Shown one piece after another: positions 17,847 to 26,516 of a stretch of DNA of 57,306 nucleotides (positions are counted from its first letter, which is position 1; each line of letters starts with the position of its first letter). A program made the translations under genes and the position numbers. Below the pieces are notes generated by a model. It did not search any database, was not told where the DNA came from, and saw only the letters and a program-made list of their open reading frames with translations. This stretch comes from Lentisphaerae bacterium RIFOXYA12_64_32 (lineage in GTDB: Bacteria; Verrucomicrobiota; Lentisphaeria; Oligosphaerales; YB12-FULL-65-16): the NCBI GenBank assembly GCA_001803235.1, contig MHBL01000006.1, positions 1 through 57,306 on the forward strand, in the 5' to 3' direction.

Positions 17847-18077
17847 ATGCCGCGGCTTACGCCCGTTCACTACCGCACGTTGATCCGTATGTTCGAGATG
17901 TACGGTTGCCAGTACCTGCGCAAGGAGGGGTCGCATCATATCCTGCGCTTTCCGGGCGCCAAACGGGCAGTCGTGATTCCGGAGTACGACGAAGTCGACG
18001 TCGAGATCGTCAAGAACAATATGCGGACGGTCGGTATGACGCGCGAGCAGTACTTCGATCTACTCGCCCGGGTGTGA
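17847..18077 (+). CDS. hicA: HicA mRNA interferase toxin
   Basis: Protein of 76 aa of the YcfA/HicA type, a small dsRNA-binding-like fold. The catalytic His sits in KEGSHHILRF (His30, with His31 next to it). The N-terminus is MPRLTPVHYRTLIRMFE and the C-terminus VEIVKNNMRTVGMTREQYFDLL. It cleaves mRNA when free and is neutralised by HicB just upstream. Family residues are intact. Confidence 0.9.
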   Translation: MPRLTPVHYRTLIRMFEMYGCQYLRKEGSHHILRFPGAKRAVVIPEYDEVDVEIVKNNMRTVGMTREQYFDLLARV

Positions 18078-18146
18078 CCGCAATGCTACCCAACTCGGGC
18101 GACGTGGCCATGAGAAGAGGCGTGTCCCGGCTGGGATGCGATCGAG

Positions 18147-18273
18147 CGCGCGGTGGCTCGGCGCGTCTCGCGTCGAAGCGGGGTAGGTTACGCCGGCCGG
18201 TCTCCGGCCGAGGGCCTCGGGCCGAGACGGCCCCGAGTACTCTGCTGCGGTCCCGGAGGTCCCGCGCCACTGC
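18147..18273 (+). repeat. GCAGTGGC element, copy A (127 bp)
   Basis: First of four copies. Left end CGGTGGCTCGGCGCGTC, right end TCCCGGAGGTCCCGCGCCAC then TGC. The interior is palindromic (CGGCCGAGGGCCTCGGGCCG). It occupies the spacer between hicA and the beta-helix gene, whose coding ends converge. Confidence 0.85.
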
Positions 18274-18331
18274 TGCCGCTGCGTGACAACCTGGACACGC
18301 GTATCGAGATGCCTATTGCATGTGGCCACCC

Positions 18332-21199
18332 TCACTCCAGCGTCACGGTGCCGGCCTTGTCGAGTTCCCAGGTTGAGCCGGAGCCGAACCACTGGATCCA
18401 CTCGGCGGTGTCGGTGCGGCGCAGGCCGAGGTTGAACCCGAGCTTCAGGCCGGGCCGGTACTCGATGCCGGCAGCGGTGAGCGGGATGGCCCACTCGCCG
18501 GTCCAGTCCTTCTCGTTGATGCGCGCAGCGAACCGGACAGCCGCACCCAGCTTGGCTGCGGACTCCGCAGGCGCGCCGGCGTCGCTGACACTGAAGCACT
18601 TGCCGCTCGGGTAGCCCTGGACCACGAACGTCGGGCCCGGCGGTGCGGACTGCGCATTCCGGACGCAGACTTCCGCACCATCGCTTTCGGTCCATTTCTC
18701 GCCCGGTACGATCTTCGCGGCAGTCGACACGGGCACGGTCAGTGCCACGTACAGGTAAGCGCCGTCGTGCCCGAACCGCATCGTGCACGGTGCTCCGGCA
18801 ATGGGCGTGCCGCCGGGTGTCTGGTTCAGCGTCAGGGTCTTTTCCGGCCACTCGTTCGCGGCGAGCGTGCCGTCGACGGTGACTGGAGCGGCCAAACGCG
18901 GTACCGTGGCTTGGGGCGCGGTCCGCGGCGGTGGTGGCGCGGGCCAGGGAATGGGCGCGGGCGACTCGGACGTGAACGGTTTCTCCCGCGCGCCGGGCGC
19001 TTCGACGATCGGCCACGACGCACGCAGCGGGTGCGCGTACGGGCCGATCTTCTCGACCGGGATCGGCTGGAACCCGAGCGGCAGCGCGGGCGAGTCGGGC
19101 TTCAGCCGGTAGTCGTCCTTGTCCGGGTCGACGAACAGCGGGTCGGCGATGACCGAGTGCACATCGCTGCCCTGTTTCTGCCACTCCTCCCACTGCTTTT
19201 CAGGCGCGATTCCGGGCAGGTTGACGCGCAGCGGTGCGTCGCTGTGCCAGATCAGGTTGTAGTCGCACTCGTTCTTGTCCGGCAGGTAGTTGTTGGCCAC
19301 GTAGAGGCTCGACTGCGGATCGCGGTAGCAGATGATGTTGCGCACGAACCGGTTGCCGCCCATGGGCCCGTCCGTCTCGGGGTTGAGCGCTGCGAATTTC
19401 GCATAGTGTTTGCGGTATACCTCGCTGTCCTTGTACGCCTGGTACTTGTCGCGCATCTGGGGTTCGAGCGTGTTCGGCGGCTTGGACCCGGACCAGGTCA
19501 TCTGCTGCTTGCCGCAGTCGACGAAGATGTTGTTCTCGATCGTGTGGTCGCGGCCGCCGTGAATGTGCGAACCGCCCAGGACGGTGCGTGCGACGATGTT
19601 TCCGTACACGGTCGCCTCGCAGATGGCGTCGTCCAGGTAGATGCCCCAGGAGTAGCGTGGACACTCCCACTTGCCCTCGTTGCGGCCGAACCCGAGGATG
19701 TCGGAGAGGAAGTTGTGGCGGATGACGAGGCCGCGGCGCATCCAGCCTTCCTGGCCGGCGCAGACGTAGATGCCGCCGGTGTCTTCGGTGTCGAGATTGG
19801 CGTGGCGGATGCGGTTGAACTCGATGACGTTGTCGTTGCCGCCGCCGAAGATGCCGCAACGCGCGGTGTCGTGGATGAGGTTGTGCGCCACGCGGTTGCC
19901 GACACCGCCGACACCCATGCCGCAGCCGTGTCCATTGATCAATCCGGTGTGGTGGATGTAGTTGTTCTCCGCGCAGTGCCCCGCCGGGGTCAGGGTTTTC
20001 GTGTCACCGCCAGAGACTTGGAGGCCGTAGTTGCCGACGTCGTAAATGTCGTTGCCGAAGGCGACGTTGGCCGTGCCGTTCCGGATCTCGATGCCAGCGC
20101 TCCAATCGCTGCGGCCGCCAATGTTGCGGATCGTGCAGGCGACGACCTGGCAGTCACTGGCGTCGCGCAAAGCCACGCCCGAGCCTTCGCAGCACTCGAT
20201 GGCAAAACCGCGTATGGACGTGTACTCGGTCTTGTCGAGGGCGATCACGTTCTCGGTGAGCGGGGCGCGGACAGTGGCGCCGGCAATGTCACCGGGACCC
20301 TCGGGCGGCCAGAAGTACAGCGTCCAGGTGCGGTGGTCGAGGTACCACTCGCCGGGCGCGTCGAGTTCCTCGAACAGGCCGCGGACATAGTAGCGGTCGA
20401 ACGGGCGCATCTCGTAGCGCGCGTCCTGCGCCAGGGTGACGACGCGTTTCTCGCGGTCAAAGGCGGCGATGGGAACAATGCTGTTGCCCCAGTTGTAACG
20501 CGGGTAGATGTTGACCTCGCCGTCCTCCGGGTGCGCCCAGGCGCGGAGGTCGTCGGCGCGCACGAGGAGGTCGCGTTTCGTCTCCTGTTCGGGCGGGGGC
20601 TTCTGGTACATGGAGAACGGTTTGCCGTCGGAGAATGCCCAGCCGCCGGTGCGCGGCCGCGCCGGGTCGGTGTTCGGGTAGCGCGCCGGCGTCTGGCGCT
20701 CGCCGTTCAGGTACAGTTGCCGGAACCGCACGCCCTTGAATCCCTGCGCGGCCACATCGGCCTGCAGGATGTTGTCCTTGAATGGCTTGAAATCCGTGAT
20801 GCGCTTGCCGCCGAACAGCACGGGCTTCTCGCCCGGGAAGGCGCGGTACACGATTGGCGCGGCCGCGGTTCCCGAGTCCTCCGCCGTAAGCTGGAACGGC
20901 TTGGTCAGTTCGTACTCGCCGGCACGTACGAGCAGGGCGGCGCCGTCGGTGACTCCACCCGTCCTGCGGCGCTGGCGGAGTTCGTCCCGGGCGCGCTCGA
21001 GGGTGGCGAACGGGCCGTCGGTGCGGCCGGCGTTTGGCTCGGCGAGCGTGCCGGTCCAGGCATCGTTGCCGGCCGGTGCGACGTAGAGCACCAGCGCCGG
21101 CAGTTTGTCGGTGTCGGCGGGTTGAGACAACGTGTTTTGGGCGCGGGTTGTGGCGCAGGCACAGGCCAGGGTCAGCACGCAGGCCATGGGGAGTCGCAT
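18332..21199 (-). CDS. Secreted parallel beta-helix protein with C-terminal CBM9-like domain
   Basis: Protein of 955 aa with a signal peptide (MRLPMACVLTLACACATTRAQ). Residues 35-110 carry the YVAPAGNDAWTGT..GPFATLERARDEL pattern that opens many pectate-lyase-like helices. Repeated short Asn/Ile-rich coils follow to about residue 690 (ENNYIHHTGL, NRVAHNLIHDT, NVIEFNRIRHA), indicating a right-handed beta-helix. After a Pro-rich linker (about 725-740) residues 745-955 resemble a CBM9-type sugar-binding domain (VTVDGTLAANEWPE). It may be a polysaccharide lyase or glycosidase; catalytic residues cannot be assigned. Confidence 0.8.
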   Translation of the reverse strand: MRLPMACVLTLACACATTRAQNTLSQPADTDKLPALVLYVAPAGNDAWTGTLAEPNAGRTDGPFATLERARDELRQRRRTGGVTDGAALLVRAGEYELTKPFQLTAEDSGTAAAPIVYRAFPGEKPVLFGGKRITDFKPFKDNILQADVAAQGFKGVRFRQLYLNGERQTPARYPNTDPARPRTGGWAFSDGKPFSMYQKPPPEQETKRDLLVRADDLRAWAHPEDGEVNIYPRYNWGNSIVPIAAFDREKRVVTLAQDARYEMRPFDRYYVRGLFEELDAPGEWYLDHRTWTLYFWPPEGPGDIAGATVRAPLTENVIALDKTEYTSIRGFAIECCEGSGVALRDASDCQVVACTIRNIGGRSDWSAGIEIRNGTANVAFGNDIYDVGNYGLQVSGGDTKTLTPAGHCAENNYIHHTGLINGHGCGMGVGGVGNRVAHNLIHDTARCGIFGGGNDNVIEFNRIRHANLDTEDTGGIYVCAGQEGWMRRGLVIRHNFLSDILGFGRNEGKWECPRYSWGIYLDDAICEATVYGNIVARTVLGGSHIHGGRDHTIENNIFVDCGKQQMTWSGSKPPNTLEPQMRDKYQAYKDSEVYRKHYAKFAALNPETDGPMGGNRFVRNIICYRDPQSSLYVANNYLPDKNECDYNLIWHSDAPLRVNLPGIAPEKQWEEWQKQGSDVHSVIADPLFVDPDKDDYRLKPDSPALPLGFQPIPVEKIGPYAHPLRASWPIVEAPGAREKPFTSESPAPIPWPAPPPPRTAPQATVPRLAAPVTVDGTLAANEWPEKTLTLNQTPGGTPIAGAPCTMRFGHDGAYLYVALTVPVSTAAKIVPGEKWTESDGAEVCVRNAQSAPPGPTFVVQGYPSGKCFSVSDAGAPAESAAKLGAAVRFAARINEKDWTGEWAIPLTAAGIEYRPGLKLGFNLGLRRTDTAEWIQWFGSGSTWELDKAGTVTLE

Positions 21200-21239
21200 G
21201 ATTGGGTGTCCTTTCGGGGAATCGTACTTGCGCTCGTAC

Positions 21240-21330
21240 TCCCATGAAACTCGAACCCGGACCGCGTGAACGCGGTACTACAAGCCTCGTTGCGCTGTTG
21301 GCCAGGTTCGTAGTACCGCCTTCAGGCGGT
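21240..21330. repeat. fragment of a GTAGTACCGCC / GCGGTACTAC repeat
   Basis: GTGAACGCGGTACTACAAG and, about 45 bp on, GTAGTACCGCCTTCAGGCGG form an inverted pair around the shared GGTACTAC core. A related GTGAACGCGGAACTACGAAC occurs near 54690. It probably belongs to a dispersed noncoding family. Confidence 0.5.
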
Positions 21331-21477
21331 CTTGGTGCATCGTCGCCAGTTTCACTCCGAGATGACCGGGCGGTCTGCCGCCCGGGGGTGCTGACGCATC
21401 ACCATTCCGTCTTCCACGCCCAGCCTGCAACCCTTGCCAGGCCGGGCGACCTGGCGACCACCTCAGCCGCGACCCAG

Positions 21478-22245
21478 TCACAGCGTGGCCAGCACCGAGC
21501 GTTCGATGTCCGCGAGCACGGCGACCCAGAACCGGGCGGCGTGGATCAGGACTTGCGGGCTGGGCCCGATGGCGCCGCGCCGCACGCCGCCGGTGCGTTC
21601 CATCTGGTCGAGCACGCGTTCCAGGCTCCACTGGGGTTTGCCCTCGGGCGGGCGCTGGTGCAGCCGGATCCGGACCGTACGCACGCCCTCGGGGGCGACG
21701 ACCTGGCAGTCGACCCAGTCGGTGAGGCGCCAGGGGATGAGCATTTCCTCCGGGCCGTGCTTCATGGTGCAGGTGTGGATGGGCGCGCCGAGCATCAGGA
21801 CGTAGCCGCCGTGCTGGGCGATGCGGCCCCAGGCCCCGTCCGGACCGATCGGTGAACGCGCGCGTTCGTGGTCCCGGATCAGTTCGTCGGCGAGCGGGCC
21901 GATGGCCGCGATCGAATGCGTCGGGTGCAGGCTGCGCTTCGCTTCCGGCCGTTGTCGGAACGTTTCCGGGATGTGGCCGACGATGCAGGGCCGCGTCTTC
22001 GGGTCGAACAGCGGCGGCGGGTTTTCCGGCGCAAACGGCCCGTAGGTCAGGGTCGGTACCGCCACGGTCCCGCCCGGCGACACGGCGTCCAGGAGCGCAT
22101 CGATGACCGCATCGGCGCCGCCCTCGACGCGGCCGAAACTCTTCAGCGAACTGTGGACTATGACGAGGTCGCCGCTGCGCAGGCCCAAGTCACGGAGCCC
22201 GGCGCAGATCGCGGTCCGCGTGAGAACCGGTTTGTCGTCGTGCAT
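21478..22245 (-). CDS. AAC(3)-family N-acetyltransferase
   Basis: Protein of 255 aa with the conserved opening IVHSSLKSFGRVEGGADAVI, the SLHPTHSIAAIG motif and a C-terminal GAIGPSPQVLIHA. The family transfers acetyl from acetyl-CoA to an amine. Resistance enzymes acetylate the 3-amino group of aminoglycosides, but many PVC and environmental members act elsewhere, for example on amino sugars. The location in a glycan region, opposite a uronate-type dehydrogenase, makes a sugar substrate equally likely. Confidence 0.75.
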   Translation of the reverse strand: MHDDKPVLTRTAICAGLRDLGLRSGDLVIVHSSLKSFGRVEGGADAVIDALLDAVSPGGTVAVPTLTYGPFAPENPPPLFDPKTRPCIVGHIPETFRQRPEAKRSLHPTHSIAAIGPLADELIRDHERARSPIGPDGAWGRIAQHGGYVLMLGAPIHTCTMKHGPEEMLIPWRLTDWVDCQVVAPEGVRTVRIRLHQRPPEGKPQWSLERVLDQMERTGGVRRGAIGPSPQVLIHAARFWVAVLADIERSVLATL

Positions 22246-22344
22246 GGCGTGTTGCCCTCATCTACCGACGGGAAGCGGCGTTGTGGCACGCGCTGGGAAG
22301 ATATGCCAAGCGCGCTCGGAACGCAAGCGGTGGGGCGCGGTGAA

Positions 22345-22500
22345 CAGGGCTGTTTCAAGATCTGGCGCCGCGTCTCGGAAGGCCACACCTCCGCGCACAC
22401 CTGGTAGGGGCGGCCTGTCCTCAGGCCGCCCCCCCCCGGCGTGGGGACACGCCGGGGGTACTCGCGGCCCGCGACGGTCACGAATCTTGAAACAGCCCTG
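22345..22500. mobile_element. 156-bp MITE-like element with perfect 17-bp inverted ends
   Basis: The left end CAGGGCTGTTTCAAGAT (22345-22361) is exactly complementary to the right end at 22484-22500. Inside are two perfect hairpins: 22409-22430 (GGCGGCCTG / CAGGCCGCC) and 22433-22458 (CCCCCGGCGTG / CACGCCGGGGG). There is no coding capacity. It sits in the divergent promoter region between the acetyltransferase and the SDR genes, so it may affect both. Confidence 0.75.
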
Positions 22501-22607
22501 GCCCGCGGCGGGTCTCGCTTGATATTTGGTCGTTCCAAAAGGATATTGCGTACTCGGCTGTTGACTGGCAGGGGCTTTGCGTGCTTCGAGCAATGGAGGA
22601 TTAACCC

Positions 22608-23465
22608 ATGGCAGTACCGTTCAAGATCGATCTGACGGGCAAGGTGGCGGTAGTCACTGGCGGCGGCGGGATCCTGTGCAGTGTGATGGCGCAGGCACTG
22701 GGCGAGTGCGGGGCGAAAGTCGCGGTGCTCGACCTGCGCGCCGACGCGGCGGAGAAGGCGGCCGACACGGTGCGGGCGGTGGGCGGCACGGCCATGGGCG
22801 TGGCGTGCAATGTGCTCGAGCGGCCGAGCCTCGAGGGGGCGCTGGCGACGATCAAGGCGAAGTTCGGCCCGTGCGACATTCTCATCAACGGCGCCGGCGG
22901 CAACCATCCCAAGGGCACGACCAGCAAGGAATACCTCTTTAAGGAGGATCTGAAGGGGCCGGTGGAGGGAGTGACCACGTTCTTTGACCTCGACCCGAAG
23001 GGGATCGAGTTCGTGTTCGGCCTGAACTTCCTCGGCACGCTCGTGCCGACACAGGTGTTTACGCGCGACATGGCTGTCAACGGCAAGGGCGTGGTGATCA
23101 ATATCTCGTCCATGAACGCGTTCACGCCGCTGACGAAGATCCCGGCGTACAGCGCGGCCAAGGCCGCGGTGAGCAATTTCACGCAGTGGCTGGCGGTGCA
23201 CCTCTCGAAGGTCGGCGTGCGCGTGAACGCGATCGCGCCGGGGTTCTTCCTGACCGACCAGAACCGCAGCCTGTTGACCAAGCCGGACGGCAGCATGACG
23301 CCGCGCGGCAAGACGATCATCGACCACACGCCGATGACCCGGTACGGCCAACCCGCTGACCTGGTCGGACCACTGCTGTGGCTGGTGAGCGACAGCGGAG
23401 CCGGGTTCGTGACCGGCACGGTCATCCCGGTGGACGGCGGCTTCAGCGCCTTCAGCGGCGTGTGA
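22608..23465 (+). CDS. SDR oxidoreductase, D-mannonate-oxidoreductase-like
   Basis: Protein of 285 aa with GGAGGATTAACCC before the ATG. Classical SDR motifs are present: TGGGGIL cofactor loop (residues 17-23), NGAGGN, NISSMN and YSAAK (Tyr181, Lys185). The loop NHPKGTTSKEYLFKEDLKG and the ending VIPVDGGFSAFSGV match SDR-type mannonate (fructuronate) reductases, which interconvert D-fructuronate and D-mannonate in hexuronate catabolism. This assignment is from memory of the family. It would fit breakdown of uronate-containing glycans. Confidence 0.78.
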   Translation: MAVPFKIDLTGKVAVVTGGGGILCSVMAQALGECGAKVAVLDLRADAAEKAADTVRAVGGTAMGVACNVLERPSLEGALATIKAKFGPCDILINGAGGNHPKGTTSKEYLFKEDLKGPVEGVTTFFDLDPKGIEFVFGLNFLGTLVPTQVFTRDMAVNGKGVVINISSMNAFTPLTKIPAYSAAKAAVSNFTQWLAVHLSKVGVRVNAIAPGFFLTDQNRSLLTKPDGSMTPRGKTIIDHTPMTRYGQPADLVGPLLWLVSDSGAGFVTGTVIPVDGGFSAFSGV

Positions 23466-23472
23466 CACGGCG

Positions 23473-23627
23473 GCGGGGACTCTGTCCCCGCACCCCTGCC
23501 GGGAAGGACCATTGGCCCTTCCCGGACCCATCCCAATGATCATTCGCGGATTTGCCCCGGCGGTCGCCGGGGCAAATCCGCGAATGAAGCGGCCATCCAG
23601 CGCTCGCGCCTCCGCGAGCGCTGGATG
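23473..23627. repeat. Cluster of four perfect hairpins
   Basis: The four hairpins are 23473-23491 (8-bp stem GCGGGGAC), 23499-23525 (9-bp stem CCGGGAAGG), 23540-23587 (22-bp stem around ATTCGCGGATTTGCCCCGGC, loop GGTC) and 23594-23627 (15-bp stem CATCCAGCGCTCGCG, loop CCTC). They follow the SDR stop. The first may terminate transcription; the last two are too long and perfect for ordinary terminators. Confidence 0.85.
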
Positions 23628-23778
23628 AGGGGATGAGGCGGCCCTGCAACGTTCTTCGGGGCGACAGGGCTCCCGGAACGCTTCGGGTCTGTTTGTGGAG
23701 CCGGCTTTGCTCAGTGACGAGATGCTTTGGATTCGGAAGGGGCAAGATCGTTCTACACACCGTTCTCCTGCCCCCCCC

Positions 23779-23799
23779 CGAACCCTGAACCCCGAACCC
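23779..23799 (-). repeat. Heptamer array (CGAACCC/TGAACCC), 3 units
   Basis: Units CGAACCC, TGAACCC and CGAACCC follow a C9 run, 45 bp upstream of the membrane-protein start. Same heptamer family as at 16.8 kb, opposite strand. Confidence 0.7.
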
Positions 23800-23843
23800 C
23801 GAGTACTGAGTCCCCATCACAACCCCGCGGAGGAAACGGTGTA

Positions 23844-25865
23844 ATGCGTGCAGTCATTCTGGGTCTGCTGGGTGCGAGTTTCATCTGCGGTTTTACCTAC
23901 TTCAACGACTGCGTTCTGCACCAGAGCCTGCTGATCAGCGACCACATGCCGGTGGTGATCTACGGCGGGCTGATCCTGTTCGTGGGCCTGCTCAATCCGC
24001 TGCTCCGGCGGCTGCGCCCGAGTTGGGCGCTGTCGCCGCGCGAGTTGGCGGTGACTCTGGCTCTGGTCCTGGCCTCCTGCACCGTGCCGGCGTTCGGGCT
24101 GATGCGCACCTTCACCGCATCGCTGATGCTGCCGCACTACCACACGCTGAAGGAACCGTCCTGGCGCGAGAACAAGGTCGTTGGCATGGTTCCGGACAAG
24201 ATGCTGGCCGACATCAGCGGCGACGAGAACGAGAAGCTGACCACGTTCATCCAGGGCGGCGCCACCGGCAACCAGCACATCGCGTTCCGTCAGATCCCGT
24301 GGTCGGCGTGGAGCCGGACGCTGGTGTTCTGGCTGCCGCTGATCGTGGCGCTGTGGTTCACCTGCATCGCGTTGGCGGTCGTGGTGCATCCGCAGTGGGC
24401 GAATCACGAGCAGTTACCGTACCCGATTGCGAAGTTCGCCGACTCGTTGCTGAGCCCCGGCGACGGGGAGGGGGGCGGACGCATCATCACCAACAAGCTG
24501 TTCCTCGGCGCCTGTGGGTTCGTGTGCTTTATCTACTCGTGGAACTACCTGTGCGGGTGGTTCCCGCAACTGGTGCCGGTCAACATGCAGCTCAAGTTCT
24601 GGCCGCTCGGCCAACTCGTGCCGACCTTCATGGACGGCGGCGGCGGGCGCTTGCTCTCGATCACGATCCGATTCATGCCGATCGGGTTTGCGTACTTCCT
24701 CGCCAACGACGTGGCCTTCTCGCTCGGGATCGGGCCGTACCTGTGGTGCTTCATCGTCGGCATGTTCATGAAGTACGGCATCTCGCTGGAGGGCGGCGAC
24801 TACATGTCGCTGAAGACGTCGATCTTCATCAACTTCGGCGCCTACTTCGGTTTCTTCATCGCCATCCTGTTCTGGGGCAGGCATTACTACAAGAGCGTGT
24901 TCCGCAAGGCCATTGGGCTGAAGGATACCGAGAGCATCGAACCGCAGTACGTGTGGGCGGCGCGCTGTGCCATGGTCGGAGCGTTGCTGTTCACCTTCTT
25001 CGTCTGGAATTCCGGGCTCGACCTGCCGCTGGCGGTGCTCTACTCGGGCGGCGCCCTGATCATTTTCGTGGTCGTCGGCCGCATCACCGCCGAGACGGGG
25101 CTGTTCTTCCTCCAGGTCTGGACGTTCCCGTGCGTCGTGCTCTGGGGGTTGCTCGGACCCCAGGCGCTGGGGCCCGACACGCTCGCCGTGCTGTGTCTGA
25201 TCAGTTGCGTCATCCTGCTTGACCCGCGCGAGGCGCTCATGCCGTACATGGTCAACTCGATCAAGCTGCTCGACCTGCACCGGGCCCGGATCGGCCGCAC
25301 TGCCGCGCTCTGCGCCGTGTCAGTCCTGCTCGGGTTGCTGATCGCCGTGCCGGTGACGCTCTACTTCCAGTACGACCGCGGTCTGTTCACCATTGATGGG
25401 TGGACGCAGTTGGCGTCGGGGTTCCCGTTCCAGAATGCGGTGAAGATCAAGCGCGATCTGATGCTGACCGGCGATCTGGACAAGGCGCAGTCGCTGTCCG
25501 GGTGGGCGCGCTTCGCGAATGCGCGGCCGCAGAGCCGGTGCGTGATCGGGTTGCTGGCGGGCGTGGTTGTCGTGCTGCTGTTCTCGGTGGCGCGGGTGCG
25601 GTTCTCCTGGTGGCCTTTGCACCCGGTGATGTTTCTCGTCTGGGGTACCTACCCCATGTGGCGGTTCGGGCCGTGTTTCCTGTTCGGCTGGCTCGTCAAG
25701 GTGGTGGTGGTCAAGTACGGCGGCGCGAGGCTGTATCGCCAGCTCACTCCGCTCATGCTGGGGTTGATCGCGGGCGAGATTCTCGGGTACCTGGTCAGTA
25801 TCGTGGCAGGGCTCGGTTACTGGGCCGTGACCGGCGAACTGCCACGGTTCTCGTTCTGGCGGTAA
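23844..25865 (+). CDS. Polytopic membrane protein of the DUF6785/DUF6784 type
   Basis: Protein of 673 aa from the ATG at 23844 with GCGGAGGAAAC upstream. About twelve or more hydrophobic helices span the length, starting ILGLLGASFICGFTYFNDCVL and ending with LVSIVAGLGYWAVTG. Conserved-looking loops include NHEQLPYPIAKFADSLL and GRITAETGLFFLQVWTFP. It resembles the large PVC and Armatimonadetes family carrying paired DUF6785/DUF6784 domains, topologically similar to oligopeptide-type transporters. Substrate transport is inferred, not shown. It is followed at once by the TPR-like gene. Confidence 0.7.
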   Translation: MRAVILGLLGASFICGFTYFNDCVLHQSLLISDHMPVVIYGGLILFVGLLNPLLRRLRPSWALSPRELAVTLALVLASCTVPAFGLMRTFTASLMLPHYHTLKEPSWRENKVVGMVPDKMLADISGDENEKLTTFIQGGATGNQHIAFRQIPWSAWSRTLVFWLPLIVALWFTCIALAVVVHPQWANHEQLPYPIAKFADSLLSPGDGEGGGRIITNKLFLGACGFVCFIYSWNYLCGWFPQLVPVNMQLKFWPLGQLVPTFMDGGGGRLLSITIRFMPIGFAYFLANDVAFSLGIGPYLWCFIVGMFMKYGISLEGGDYMSLKTSIFINFGAYFGFFIAILFWGRHYYKSVFRKAIGLKDTESIEPQYVWAARCAMVGALLFTFFVWNSGLDLPLAVLYSGGALIIFVVVGRITAETGLFFLQVWTFPCVVLWGLLGPQALGPDTLAVLCLISCVILLDPREALMPYMVNSIKLLDLHRARIGRTAALCAVSVLLGLLIAVPVTLYFQYDRGLFTIDGWTQLASGFPFQNAVKIKRDLMLTGDLDKAQSLSGWARFANARPQSRCVIGLLAGVVVVLLFSVARVRFSWWPLHPVMFLVWGTYPMWRFGPCFLFGWLVKVVVVKYGGARLYRQLTPLMLGLIAGEILGYLVSIVAGLGYWAVTGELPRFSFWR

Positions 25866-25866
25866 T

Positions 25867-26454
25867 GTGAACCTTCCGGAAAAAGCGATTCGGCTCGTCG
25901 TCGGCGTGTCGGCGATTGTACTGGCGGCGCTGACATTCAGGTGGACCGGCCTCTCGGTTGGGGCCCTCGGTGCCGTGCTAATTGCTACTGCACTGGGCGG
26001 CATTGCCGGTTACTGCCTGCACCCGTTCATCTCCGGGCCGTTGAGCGAGTTCGCCGGCAGCCTGTACTTCCCGGACACACGACGGCGGCTGCGCGAGCAG
26101 TACACCGCGATCCACAGCATGATCGCGCAGGGGCAGTTCGCCGAGGCCGAAGCGCAGCTGCGCGAAACGCTGCGAAAGGCGCCCGACGCCCTCGACGGCA
26201 GCGTCCTGCTCGCCGAACTGCTGCACACGCACCTGCAACGGTCCGACGAGGCGCTGCAGGTGGCACTGCAGGCCCTCGCGTCGCGGCGGAAGTGGGAGGC
26301 GGAAAAGGAGCGGCTGGTGATGCTGGCCGTCGACATCTGCCTGGACCGGAACGACACGCCTCGCGCCAAAGCGATCCTGACCGAGTACGCGCGGAAGGCC
26401 GGGCGCTCCGGGGCTGCCGCCCGCATGTCCGAACGGCTCATGCACCTGCCGTAG
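25867..26454 (+). CDS. Membrane-anchored TPR-like protein
   Basis: Protein of 195 aa from a GTG one base past the preceding stop, so translation is probably coupled. Two adjacent hydrophobic segments (about 8-26 and 29-52) anchor it. Residues 78-190 are helical with TPR-type spacing (IAQGQFAEAEAQLRETLRKA, then LLAELLHTHLQRSDEALQVA). It may be a scaffold or partner for the membrane protein upstream. I do not recognise a specific family. Confidence 0.7.
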   Translation: MNLPEKAIRLVVGVSAIVLAALTFRWTGLSVGALGAVLIATALGGIAGYCLHPFISGPLSEFAGSLYFPDTRRRLREQYTAIHSMIAQGQFAEAEAQLRETLRKAPDALDGSVLLAELLHTHLQRSDEALQVALQALASRRKWEAEKERLVMLAVDICLDRNDTPRAKAILTEYARKAGRSGAAARMSERLMHLP

Positions 26455-26516
26455 CACTCCCGGTTTGGCCTGCCAAGTCAGGGGTCCGTGAGTGGGCCGA
26501 ATCGCCCGGACCAGGG

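Noticed and set aside
18767..21247. 826-codon plus-strand frame opposite the beta-helix gene
   Set aside because: Antisense shadow; the minus-strand frame has signal peptide, repeats and CBM features.
21478..22245. Calling this gene an aminoglycoside resistance determinant
   Set aside because: Only family membership is visible; no mobile context or resistance neighbours support it.
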